From the NCBI GenBank assembly GCA_030762895.1, contig CM061069.1, positions 88,855,548-88,919,547 of the forward strand: DNA of 64,000 nt, in the 5' to 3' direction. The translations under genes and the position numbers were made by a program. The notes below the pieces were generated by a model. It made no database searches, was not told the DNA's origin, and saw nothing but the letters and a program-made list of their open reading frames with translations. This document shows positions 54,792-64,000 of the stretch, in pieces. Position 1 is the stretch's first letter; each line of letters opens with the position of its first letter. This DNA is from Sophora flavescens. Taxonomy: Eukaryota > Streptophyta > Magnoliopsida > Fabales > Fabaceae.

Positions 54792-55992
54792 TGGTCGCGC
54801 TGTCGCGCACTTGCCAAAAAAGAACGAGCAGTTTGTAAAAAATGTAGTATAGGAAGCGACAACTCGGATGTCGTCTCACAAGGACTCTTAGGTTGTTGTT
54901 ATTAACACAAAAATCAGTTTTGGGCGGTTTGGATTGGACTACAAATAAGAAACAAAGCAAAACAAAGCAATGAAAACAAAGCAGTTAAAGAGATTATCAA
55001 ATAAACTAAAGACGATTAACCTATTGTTCTCGGTTTCCCACTATCATTGGTTGATGTAAATTCCAAGCCCTAGGCAGATTCTAATCCCCTCCCGGTTGTA
55101 GCAACAATTTACAAGCGAAATCACTACTACGGATATTTGTTCCTATTCTCGAATTAAGCAAACGGGGTTAAGCCCTTCGTGAACTAAGCGAACACGAATT
55201 GAACACACGCGAATTAAGCAACGCGATTATATATAGGAACATAACATCACCGAAACAAATCAACACAACACTACACACTCTTGAATTAAGCAAACAGAAA
55301 CATATAGCATTGCGTTGAAAAGAGAAAAGCAAATAAAACAGGAATTATAGAATCTCAAGTGTGGTAATGGAAACCAATCGCAGTAGATTAATCTATGAGA
55401 CTAGCTCTCCATTACAGAAATAAACACAAAAGAGAAGAAATGAAAATAAACTACTGAAAACTACTACTACTGACTAACTAAAGCTAACTAAAAACTTCTC
55501 AATTCTGCCTAAAACAGATTTATATACAACTTCTGGTTTCCGCGGACTCGCGAGGTGAACAATGTCTCGCGAGGCGAATATCATGAACAGTCTGCATCGT
55601 TTGGTCTTCTCGCGAGGCGAAGCACGGCTCGCGTGGCGAGGAATGGAAAAGTCATGGCTTCTGGTCTTCATTCTCGCGAGGCGAGTCATCTATTCGCGGG
55701 GCGACACAGAAAGGATTGCAAATTCTCTGGCACAGTCACCTTCAGGTTCGCGAGGCGAATGCCTCCACGCCGGGCGAAATATCCAGATTTATTTCTTTTT
55801 ATTAACCTGAAAACAGAAAATAGCATAAGTGCTTTATTTGACTCTAAATCAACTAAATTAATCTAAAAATACTTTACAGACTCAAAATGCTGCTTAAAGA
55901 CAATCTAGTCTAATTTGGGCGAAAATGATATAAAATTAGCACAAAACCACGGTCATACTAGCTATAAAACTAGATGAGCCAGCGGCTGATCA
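54792..55992 (-). repeat. Athila-like LTR D
   Basis: On the - strand it starts TGATCAGCCGCTGGCTC (55992) and ends gcgcgacagcgcgacca (54792), 1201 bp. It differs from LTR C by substitutions and several indels. Cluster of ctcgcgag words at 55548-55765. It is the 3' LTR of the - copy, and a PBS (reversed, 54772-54789) follows it. Confidence 0.88.
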
Positions 55993-58419
55993 AAATACCC
56001 CAAACTTAAACTTTGCTTGTCCCCAAGCAAACTAAAACTCAAAAACTTAAAAAGACTCAAGACATGGCAAGCTTAAAAGATTCAATCAACTTTCGCACAG
56101 ATTTCAAACAATTCATCAAAACAATTTTTCCTTCAATGTTCCCCCCTTTCAAACAAAGCAATCCCCACAATCTTTTATTCTGAACATTTGAGAATTTCAT
56201 CATTCAAACAATTATTAATCTAAGCAAGGGATCCAAGTTACACACAAAAGGGAGATCACCAAATTCAAACAATCGCCTTCCTCACAAGGGCATTTAGTGT
56301 TTCACTCAATTCGCTCGGTTTTTGTCAGGCTAACAACATTTCACTCAATTTCACTTTTAAGAGCACTTCCCATAAATTTGATTTTCATCTCCAAATGATT
56401 CCCATAGAAAACATGCATGCAACATCAAAAGGTCTTTTATGGTTGTAATGGGGCCTGGCTAAGGGTAGGATATACAAGGGTACTAGGCTGAAGTCCCTAG
56501 GAACTAAGAGAGCATGAAACACTTCAAAACATTGAAATTCCACTCAAAATATTTTTCTTTATGCTTTGGGTGACTACAGCCTCTTTTCTTTCAATATCCT
56601 TTTTGAAATTTTTGCACTTTTTTTTATTTTTTTTTCTTTCTTTCTTTTTCTTTTTTTTTTTCTTGCCTTTGGCTCCAACCTTTTTATTATATTTTTTTCT
56701 TTTTCTCAATCCCAAACAACACATCATATCCTTGTAGCCACCCCAAACTTAGTTTCTTGCAAACCTTCTCTTGCTAAGATTCCATGCCCTCCTAATCCTA
56801 AGATCGGGTTAACATGGTTTTTCAGATTTTAGCTTATAACATAAGGTTATCAAGAATTAACAGGCTAATTAGGCTCAATGGGGCTAACAAAGGAACATGC
56901 ATTAGGAATGGTTATTTTAGGCTAAGTAGCTATTTACAAAGAAAATGCCTAAATCATTTGAAGCAAACACATGATCATGCAAACCATAGAGAGATTCAAG
57001 CAAATTCAGGAAAGTGCAACTTGAAAGTGATTTCACACAGTTTAAAACATGTTGGAGGCTAAAATCCGCACATGGACATTATTTGCAAATTGTTTGACTG
57101 AGATTCTATCCCTAGTGTGTACTTCCTATCACCCCAAACTTATCATAAATCATGCAATCACAACAAAATATCTCAAAGTTCAGTTTTCAAATTTTTTTCA
57201 CATGGGGATTAAATTTTCAAATTTCAAAACCTAGGGGGAAAACAGTCAACACATAGCATGCAATCATCTATGCAAATTCAATTAAAATCCAGCAAACTTG
57301 CCGACACAAGACTCGACACAACTCCTGAGCTTCTCAAATTATTCAGGAGCTTTATTGAAAACAAAACAGAAATAAAGCAAGGAAAAGAAAATTAAAAGAG
57401 CGAGGTTCAGAAAAACTCATTGGAGGTGGTTCCACCGGGATCCCACTGTCTGTGACATAAGGCCCAAGTGATAGCCAAAGGGTGGGAGTTCATTCCATGC
57501 TTCCATAACTTGTAGCCTTGATATGGGAGTGAGTGCTTGACAGTTACGGTGACTCCTTCCAGTACGGCGGACTTCTCACTCCCTTTTGGGTCACAGTTGA
57601 CCTCTTTCTCAACTTTGTCAATAAAGTCCTCCCAATAATATTGGGGTTCAACCTCTTGGACTGGCCATGGTGCAAAATCCAAAGGCTTGAACTCCATCAC
57701 CGGTTGTTCCACAGTGGGAGGTGGTAAACAAGTAACTGGGGTTACTGGTGCTGCTTCAACTTCTGCACGTTCTTCATTCACTGTGCTAACAAATCCATCA
57801 GCTGCTAAACCTGCAGAAATCTCAGCACACACCACACAAAGGTTAGTGTTAGTAGAGTCAGTACATATATCACAATAAACTGAATCAGTAAAAGCCTGAA
57901 TGTCTGGAAATTCAGCACACAGTTGGTCCATCCCATCACTCTCAACACATGCATATGAGTTAATTGAATCATCTACTTCCAAAGGTTCTTCATCATCCTC
58001 AAGCACGGTGAAGCAGATGTCCTCCTGATCCTCCTGATCCTCATGTTCTATGTTTCCTGAAAAGAATGAACTTTCAAAACATGCTATACACAAAGCAGTG
58101 TCAGTACAATCAGCACATGCAGTATAATAGATAGAATCGGGGGATTCAACACACAGTTCATCAACAAAAACATTATCAAAATTATCATCAGAGGGGGCAT
58201 TGTCAAGAACAACTGTTTGCGACTCTGTATGTTCTTCAAGGGAATGTGGAGTTTGCAGTGTAGCCGAGGTGGAGACAATGTGATCAATTTGAATGGCTAA
58301 CTTCTGTTGGAATTCAAGATTTTGTTCTGCCATCCTTTGATTGTTCTCTGCCGTCCGTTGCACCAATTCTTCCAAACTGAGCTGGGCTAGTGTAGGGTCA
58401 GGCTGATATTGTTGGCTTA
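55993..58419 (-). mobile_element. Athila-like non-autonomous internal region, - copy
   Basis: On the - strand the coding part (58419-57407) is followed by about 1.4 kb of non-coding sequence and the tract preceding LTR D (aagtttggggtattttga). Its 5' part and 5' LTR are missing: LTR E begins at 58420. It aligns with the + copy at 51300-53596 in inverted order. Confidence 0.82.
57407..58419 (-). CDS. Acidic cysteine-repeat protein of Athila-like derivative, 5' end missing
   Basis: Open from the edge at 58419; the first ATG is at 58375, giving 322 codons. The N-terminus (LSLEELVQRTAENNQRMAE, NLEFQQKLAIQI) is glutamine-rich and helical, similar to the segment before the protease in Athila-type gag. 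Two acidic repeats follow, each with PD(S/I) and paired cysteines: CADCTDTALCIAC (CX2CX5CX2C) and CDICTDSTNTNLCVVC (CX2CX8CX2C). The C-terminal part has MEFKPLDFAPWPVQ, YYWEDFIDKVEKEVNC and ends HRQWDPGGTT. No protease, RT or integrase motifs are present. The cysteine pairs could bind zinc, which is inference. It is the longest undisturbed frame in the window. Confidence 0.6.
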
Positions 58420-59310
58420 TGATAAGCCTCTGGCTTATCTAGTTTTATGACTAGATGAACTAGGGTTTTTGTGCAAATTATTCGAGTTCACTCTCGTTTT
58501 CGCCCAAATTTGCCTTGTTTTGTTCCTAAGTTGGACTTTGACTCGTTTTGCGTCTTTTGTGTAGTTTTAGTTATTTTGGATAGAATTACGTTGTAGGTGC
58601 TTTGTGTTTTAGGTAAATAAAGTGAAGCTCGGAGTCAAGGAAAGCAAAGAAATAGTGGAAATTGAATCGAGACACTCGCCCGAGTGTACTCGCCTCGCGA
58701 GAGTCGAGAAAAGAAGAGAGACTACACGGAAGTCGTGATTAAGGTCACGTGTGACAAATGGAGGTTGAAACTCGCCCGAGAAAGCTCGCCCACGAAAGAA
58801 TGAAGACGGAAGTCGAGACCATCACCCCCGGATGAAGCACACCATAAGACTCGCCCGAGATCCCTCGAGAGTTAAATGAAACCAATTTAATCCGCCGAAC
58901 CCCCCCGAGACAGATCAGGATTACTATTAAAGGCGTGCATATCGAAACAGGAGCATCTTTAGAAGCGTTTTCCCTTTAGAGTAGAGATATTTTCTTCTCT
59001 TGGAGCTCCTCCTTTTTCTTATGGAATATGTCCGATCGCTTGTCTATGAGCATGAGGAACTAATCCTCGTCAGGATCATCATCACGGGTGTACATATTGG
59101 GTAGGTGGATTTGTGACCTTGGACATTTTAGTTTTCTATTTTTAGTTAATTAGTTTATTTAGATTGTTAGTTGAATTTCCTATTATTCTCTTTCTCTCAA
59201 CCACCTTCCGTAACTTGACCGAACATATCACTTCCGTGGATAGCAAATGGTACCCAACCTGATCACCTATTTACTACTTTATTTTTATTACTACACCACA
59301 CTTGAGTCAC
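58420..59310 (+). repeat. Divergent Athila-like LTR E
   Basis: It starts TGATAAGCCTCTGGCTTATC and shares with LTRs A-D the order of words (ttcgcccaaatt, ataaagtgaagc) and a palindrome cluster (58677-58880, cactcgcccgagtg, cgcctcgcgag, ctcgcccgag). It ends near cttgagtcaca at 59310, followed by ttttggcggtgggatg, a degraded form of the Athila PBS. It pairs with LTR F. Confidence 0.72.
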
Positions 59311-59439
59311 AAAAGTTTTGGCGGTGGGATGCACAACCATTTTTCGATTTTTAGGAAGTTTGAATATTTGGTTAAGTTATTTTTGTTCTTATTTTTATTT
59401 TTATTTTTATTATTTTCTTTTATTTCTACTACTCTCTAC

Positions 59440-59860
59440 TTCTTTGATTCCACTTGGTCTTGCCTTGTTTTGTATGGAGGACACGAAGAATGCTTCGGTT
59501 GCGAATATTGTGATGGGAACCATGACACGGGGTTGTCGTTCTACTTTCCAAGTATATGTGGAACCATGGCATAAACGGCCCCGAACAACTATGAGTGAAT
59601 CGATTGGGGTGATATGAGAGAACCATCGGATGTCGTGGAGTAATGTTGACGATGGTCTAGCCGGCAACCACAACCTCAACAAAATTGGCAAAAACCTCAA
59701 CGAGAATGGTGGACCACAACCTGGGAGTTGGCTCTTGAGAAGTTGAGCGACATAAAAGTGTCAATCAATACAAACGCAACCATGACAAGTGGCAACCATA
59801 CAAGATGGCACTCAAAATCTAGAATGCAACGCCCAACACAAAGAAACTAAATGAGCATCC
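59440..59860 (+). pseudogene. Athila/Tat gag C-terminal remnant
   Basis: The phrase CEYCDGNHDTG near 59490-59525 looks like the zinc-binding CxxCxGNH motif of Athila/Tat gag. After frame changes, QPQPQQNWQKPQREWW and TWELALEKLSDIKVSINTNATM near 59650-59780 resemble the usual glutamine-rich stretch followed by a helical LEEALxKL segment. The rest to 59860 is too decayed to assign. Confidence 0.5.
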
Positions 59861-60480
59861 CCAGAACTTTCCCTTGATACCGAAACGACCCTCGAACCAA
59901 TGCGATGCCACAACAACTAGAAGAAGTGGGGTGTGGGATATGACGGATGTAACTAGTCTCGGGGAGTTGAGAAGAACAACCACATGTTGAGGAAGAACAA
60001 CCGGAGGAAAAGGAATGGCAAGGTCATGGCCGAACAACCACATGTTGAGGAAGAGCAACCTAAGGAAGAGGAGGGCAAAGGACAAGGCAGGAGCAAGGGG
60101 GAGAGACAAGATGAAGATAAAGGGGGAGGATCCACCATCTTGCCAACAACATGATTTGATCGTTAAATAAATATGTGGCTTCATGCATGTGTGGACACCA
60201 AATTAGACCCTCCCACTTGTCTACACACTCCTCGTGAAAACACCATTTGACCGAGAGGAAGGAATTCATCAAGACGGAGGTCAATGGAGTTTTCACACTC
60301 AGGCTGGTGGAATAATGAAAAGGGTATTCTCCGAGGCTACTCACAAACCATGGGATCAGGTGGAGGATTTGATATGATGAGCATCTCGGCCTCGTACCAC
60401 AGACTATGGGATCGGTGGATGCTTCTTAATAAGTCGCCGGACGAAACAAGCGCTACGGAGGCAACCCAAGCTAGATATCC
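59861..60480 (+). other. Decayed internal sequence with short repeat
   Basis: The phrase gaacaaccacatgttgagga occurs twice (about 59971 and 60033), and the segment is gag-like and acidic/basic in translation (aaggaagaggagggcaaagg). Near 60390-60420 the words accacagactatgggatcgg match the 3' end of the cysteine-rich ORF region in the other copies (cacagacagtgggatcttgg), followed by ggaggcaacccaagctag. No intact frame. Confidence 0.5.
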
Positions 60481-60539
60481 TTATTTATTTATAGTTTCGT
60501 TCAAAAAAAAAAAAAAAGGGGTCTCCCCGCCAGATGCCA

Positions 60540-60720
60540 CCAACCGCAACCCGAAATTCCAATTCGCCACGCGAGATACTACTCCCCGCGATTCGAAGAA
60601 TGGGAAGAACAAGCCAATTCGCCCGCATGTTGTCTCCGCGAACTGCAATAGGGTTTTCAATTTGGGGCAAATTTTAAAATTCCCCAATACACCGCCCCGA
60701 AAGAGAAAATTATAAATCAC
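60540..60720 (+). promoter_or_regulatory. Possible internal promoter with TATA box
   Basis: A stretch with cgcgag/gcgaattcgcc-like words (aattcgccacgcgag, aattcgcccgcatg, ccgcgaac) is followed by a TATA box tataaatcac at 60711 and then a CT-rich leader (60725-60785). This repeats the LTR arrangement (CpG words, then TATA) inside the element, just upstream of the env-like ORF. Confidence 0.4.
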
Positions 60721-60855
60721 CCCACTCCGCACCTTCCCTCTCCTTCTTCTCTCACCAACACCTCTCTCTCTTCTCTCCTCTCTCGCACTCATCACCCATC
60801 ACACCACACACACCCCACGTCCATTCCATTCACTCTCACGCATTTGTCTCGCAAG

Positions 60856-61032
60856 GTAAGTCATCTCCTCCCTGTTCATACACCGGAATCCACACTACCA
60901 CACATGCACGAAATTTATGACTATGATTGGTAATAGGGTAGAGCCATGTTCATGAACTGTCTAGTCTTAGAACGTGCAAGAGTCCTCGATAATTATGAAT
61001 ATAGTGGGGATTGTCATGATTCTTTATTGCAG
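60856..61032 (+). other. Possible 5' UTR intron, 177 bp
   Basis: The donor caag/gtaagt at 60855-60861 is a near-perfect plant 5' splice site. The acceptor tctttattgcag ends at 61032. The sequence between is T-rich as plant introns are. Splicing would join a CT-rich leader to the env-like ORF region. Inferred from sequence alone. Confidence 0.4.
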
Positions 61033-61037
61033 ATCGT

Positions 61038-61530
61038 ATGGAGGGACAGTGGGGGTTAACTTATTTTGCCTGGTTTCCTCAATTGCTAAATATAAACTGT
61101 ATTGGGACTTTTCGATTTTGGTATGGCTCGCCTAAACAACCCCAAAACGCAAAACGCACTCCTCCGGGACGACGAGATGCCTTCGGGCGCGCCCTCTAGG
61201 CCAACTCCACTCCCCGAGTTCCGCTCTCCCGATCACGGGGAGCATTGGAACTTGGTTGTGAGGAAGAAATGGTTCTAGAGAGGCGGTGTCCTCGTGGGGC
61301 GAGACTATGCCCGATGTCCGAGAGCGGATTCGCGACCGAGGTTGGGAGATGTTGGCAGACCTCCGGTATGATATTAGGGTGCGGGAGTTCTATGCCAACG
61401 CTCTCAAACTCGAGGTCACAGCCCGAGTGGTTACGAGAGGTTCGGGGTCCCCATCACTTTCACAGCAGACATTAACTCATGTTTGGGGATCCCCATTGGA
61501 GAGGAGCCTGCGACTATGAGCACCCCAACA
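61038..61530 (+). pseudogene. Env-like / putative plant transposon protein remnant
   Basis: An ATG at 61123 starts MARLNNPKTQNALLRDDEM and LPEFRSPDHGEHWNLVVRKK. After frameshifts come RIRDRGWEMLADLRYDIRVREFYANALKLEV and PITFTADINSCLGIPIGEEP. The VREFYAN..V.RG..V..F....IN..LG.P pattern is that of the putative plant transposon protein family, which occurs as a third ORF in Athila-type and SIRE-type elements. At least three frame changes are needed, so it is dead. Confidence 0.65.
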
Positions 61531-62299
61531 CAGCACTTGCTCAGCCATCTTAGACACAGGGGGGGGGGAATGGGGAGGGACCCCGAGCAGGAGAGACCGG
61601 AGGCGCCACCGAGAGGAGATGGCACCCCGAGCCTTGTATGGATCTGGGTAGAATAATGGGGAGGAGTGGGGAATACGGATGAAGGAAATCGGGAAGGAGA
61701 GTCGGGAAGGAGGTGACGAGTATCGGGGGGATAGGTGAGAGGAGATGGAGAAGGAGAATGAAATCATCCCAGCCCCCCCCTAGGACGCCACCCACCCCGG
61801 AGGCCCGACCATCGGACATGGCTCGCTCTTGGAAGGAGGTTTGAGGAGGGATAATGAGGGATGGGGAGTTCTTGAGGATGGAGGCCAGAGGAGGGTGGTG
61901 GGATATCCCTCGAGGAGGAGGCCGACTGGGTGGGGATATCGGAGGACGGGTAGATGCAGGAGAGGAGAGAGCACCAAGGACGGGGAGGTGGGGAGGAGAC
62001 TGATCCCCGTTTTGTTTTATTCTAGCTAGGATGATGATATGGTTGTATATTATTTTGCATGACTTTTTATCGTTTTACTAGTAGACATGGATAAGTAATT
62101 ATTATGATATATTGTTAACATTCATGTTTGTGATGGAATTATGTGGAGGGGAATAAAGGGTAAATCAATTGGGCAAGGAGGGGGTGTGAAGCGGGAGAGA
62201 GAGAGATGGAAAGAGGAAGGAGAGAGCGCAAACAGGGGCGGGATCCCACTAAGATAAAAGTTTCTTACCCTTCACTTGTGTTATGTATGTTTGGTGTGT
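61531..62299. other. GA/G-rich decayed sequence
   Basis: Runs such as ggggggggg (61560-61568), ggggaggagtgggg and gaggaggagg are abundant to about 62000, and a second GA-rich stretch lies at 62180-62240. It is probably the decayed C-terminal coding part of the env-like ORF. Frames on the opposite strand are proline/serine-rich only because of this composition. Confidence 0.5.
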
Positions 62300-63415
62300 T
62301 TTGTTTGTCGCCTTGAATAATTTGAGAAGATAAGAGTTTTTGATGAAATGTCGGTAAGGTGTTGGATTTTAATTAGATTGAGCAAGATGATTGAGAATTA
62401 TTTACCAGATGATCCTAAGTAAATTAGAAAAGTTGATCCCAAAATTGAAAATTGAACTGAAATTTTATTGTGATTACTTGATTTATGATAAGTTTGGGGT
62501 GAGGGGGTGACACACTAGGAATCGATCTCGGCAAACAATTTGCAAAATGCAGGTGAGGATTTGAGCCCCAACCTGTTTTTGAATGTGAATCATGTTAAGT
62601 TGCACTCCCAATTTGCTTGAATCATATGGTTTGATGTTTATGTGTTGCATCAAATGATTTAGGCAATTTTCTGAATTAACTACTTGGCCTAAAATGAACC
62701 ATCCCTAATGATGTCCCTACTTAGCAAATTGACCCAATTGACCTATTGTTTCTTATGACCCACATTACGAGAAAATGAAAAACCATGTTAACCCAATCTT
62801 AGGATTTAGAGAGATGGAAATGAGAAGAGAAAGGTTGGAGAAACTAAGTTTGGGGTGGCTACGAGGTGATATGTATATTGGGGTGAGAAAAAGAAAACAA
62901 AGGTTGGAACAAAAAAAAAAAAAAAAAAAAAATATTAAAATATAAAAGAAAAGGGGAAGAAGAGATAGAAGGAAAAAGAGAGAGAAAAAGAAAATGAAAA
63001 AAGAATTGAGAAAGTGAAAAGGTCATGCCTTATTAGACTAACCAAATATCCTTCATTATCCACCCCACCACAAAAAGACCGAGTGATGAGGGGGAACCAT
63101 GAGATGAAAATCAAATAGGGAAGTCTAATAAGGAAATTGAGGAAAAGTTGATAACGAAAACTGAGGAATGAGGAAATTTAAATGCCCTGGAGGAAGGAAT
63201 TGTTTGAGATAGGTGATCTCCTAGTGTGTATCGATCCCACTAGAGTAATGATGGAAGAATGGGAACCATTGTTAAAGAAAAGATGGGGGATACTTATGTA
63301 GGGGAGATCATTGGAAAAAAAACTGTTTTGAAAGTTGAAAATTTGTGAATGATGACTTTAGGCTGAAGTCTTGAGTCGTTTGAGTTTAAGGGGGGAAAGA
63401 AGGTTTAAGTTGGAT
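62300..63415 (+). other. Non-coding 3' part, divergent copy
   Basis: It aligns with 52200-53596 in order: gataagtttggggtga, caaacaatttgcaaa, atcaaatgatttaggca, aaaaaccatgttaacccaatcttagg, aaactaagtttggggtggcta. It differs by very many 1-10 bp deletions. It contains an A run at about 62909-62932. Confidence 0.7.
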
Positions 63416-63885
63416 TGATAAGCATTAGTTTATCTAGATGACTAGGTTGATTAACCATTTTTTTTTTAGTTGGACTTGTTGTAGAGTATTTTGGATAGAA
63501 TAGCGAGGTGTTTGTGTTTGAAATAAAGTGAAGCTGGAGTAAGGAAAGAAAGAAATAGGGAAATTGAAAGAGACCCATGTCTCCGTGAGGAGGAAAAGGC
63601 CATAGTGGATTAAGGGGGAAAATGGAGGTTGAAGACCGGGAGAGCAAAGATGAAGCTGAAGGAGCCCCGGGACTCCGGCGAGTCCTAATAGAGTAATTTA
63701 GAAATTTTTGCCCTATGTTATGTTGAGAACTAGGATGGGTGTAATATGGTAGTGGTGGACTGACAATGTTATTAATTATTTTTAGTTGTTATTATTTATT
63801 TTCTTCCCCCTTCCCGATTAGAATTGTACCCCAACTGGTTCGACCTATTTATAGTGTTATTTTATTACTCCTACTAGTCCAATGC
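63416..63885 (+). repeat. Divergent Athila-like LTR F, shortened
   Basis: It starts TGATAAGCATTAGTTTATC and follows LTR E (agttggacttgttg, ttttggatagaat, ataaagtgaagctggagtaagg) to about 63885 (gacctatttatagtgttattttattactcctacta). At ~470 bp it is half the length of LTR E because of many deletions. Confidence 0.65.
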
Positions 63886-64000
63886 TTATTGCCATTTGAT
63901 GCACCAAAGAGGCAATCTCATCCAAGCTGCTGCGTTCTCCTCCATGTTGGCTATGAGAAAAAGGTTGCTCTTCATTCACTCCAATCATGTCAAAACCACT
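63886..64000 (-). pseudogene. Fragment of an Athila-type gag, - strand
   Basis: From the window edge, the - strand is open: FDMIGVNEEQPFSHSQ, then GERSSLDEIASLVHQMA. The SSLDEIxxLVxQMA pattern resembles the helical segment before the protease in Athila gag and the SLEELVQRTAEN start of the frame at 58419. Too short to be sure. Confidence 0.4.

Larger units (their letters stand above)
59311..63415 (+). mobile_element. Divergent Athila/Tat-type element, internal region
   Basis: Between LTR E and LTR F. It holds gag remnants (59470-59860), a wdpgg-like end phrase (about 60395-60415), a promoter-like stretch with a possible intron (60540-61032), an env-like ORF remnant (61038-61530), GA-rich sequence (61550-62240) and the conserved non-coding 3' part (62300-63415). 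Pol is missing or unrecognisable. Short indels relative to the other copies are very frequent. Confidence 0.65.

Noticed and set aside
59818..60344. Three overlapping - strand frames up to 121 codons
   Set aside because: They oppose the decayed gag-like region; they show only Leu/Ser/Pro-rich sequence without any motif.
61431..61977. Several proline/serine-rich - strand frames
   Set aside because: They are the complement of a GA- and G-rich stretch; composition alone keeps them open.

Overview
The window is repeat-rich nuclear DNA of a flowering plant. Everything I can recognise is transposable-element sequence: Ty1/copia and Ty3/gypsy LTR retrotransposons, a Cassandra TRIM, LINE fragments and non-autonomous DNA transposons, nested in one another. 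I found no convincing host gene, tRNA or functional rRNA gene. The element set (SIRE-type copia with an extra 3' ORF, chromodomain gypsy, Athila/Tat-type gypsy, Cassandra, hAT elements with 8-bp duplications) fits a eudicot. I lean towards a legume, but that is a guess from element style.

Layout. 1-1764: end of a + strand SIRE-type copia and its 3' LTR. 1765-4898: AT-rich spacer holding a foldback repeat, a 663-bp hAT element with a perfect 8-bp duplication, and a decayed LTR. 4899-20901: one - strand copia element (copia-A) bounded by two ~1.4-kb LTRs and a perfect GAAAA duplication. It is swollen by a - strand chromodomain gypsy (gypsy-1), which itself holds a hAT element and a solo LTR with GTCCT duplications. 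Its 5' non-coding part holds a foldback MITE and a 5'-truncated LINE with a 15-bp duplication. 20902-22766: a + strand LINE 3' half containing an intact Cassandra TRIM. 22767-29614: + strand chromodomain gypsy (gypsy-2), which cut the LINE RNase H. 29615-30118: start of another copia LTR, cut by copia-B (30119-35932, -), a second copy of the copia-A family. 35933-37165: gypsy LTR fragment. 37166-43753: - strand SIRE-type copia. 43754-49370: - strand gypsy-3. 49371-64000: a complex of Athila/Tat-type LTRs and internal regions, including a ~6.9-kb imperfect inverted repeat and a highly divergent copy with an env-like ORF remnant.

Nearly all coding regions are broken by stops and frameshifts. 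Intact or near-intact reading frames are the SIRE RNase H segment, the gypsy integrase segments, a 322-codon acidic, cysteine-rich frame in an Athila-like derivative lacking pol, and a ~180-codon frame (one stop) inside the gypsy-3 LTR.

The least expected pattern is shared by unrelated families. Each LTR carries a dense cluster of short CpG-containing palindromes with its own word (gypsy-1/2 AGCACG..CGTGCT, gypsy-3 ACGCTTGAGCGT, Athila-like CTCGCGAG and CATCACGG..CGTGATG). In gypsy-1, gypsy-2 and the Athila-like LTRs the cluster lies directly upstream of the LTR TATA box. In gypsy-3 the TATA match is weak. Such palindrome arrays look like family-specific promoter elements and are my main candidate for something under-described.
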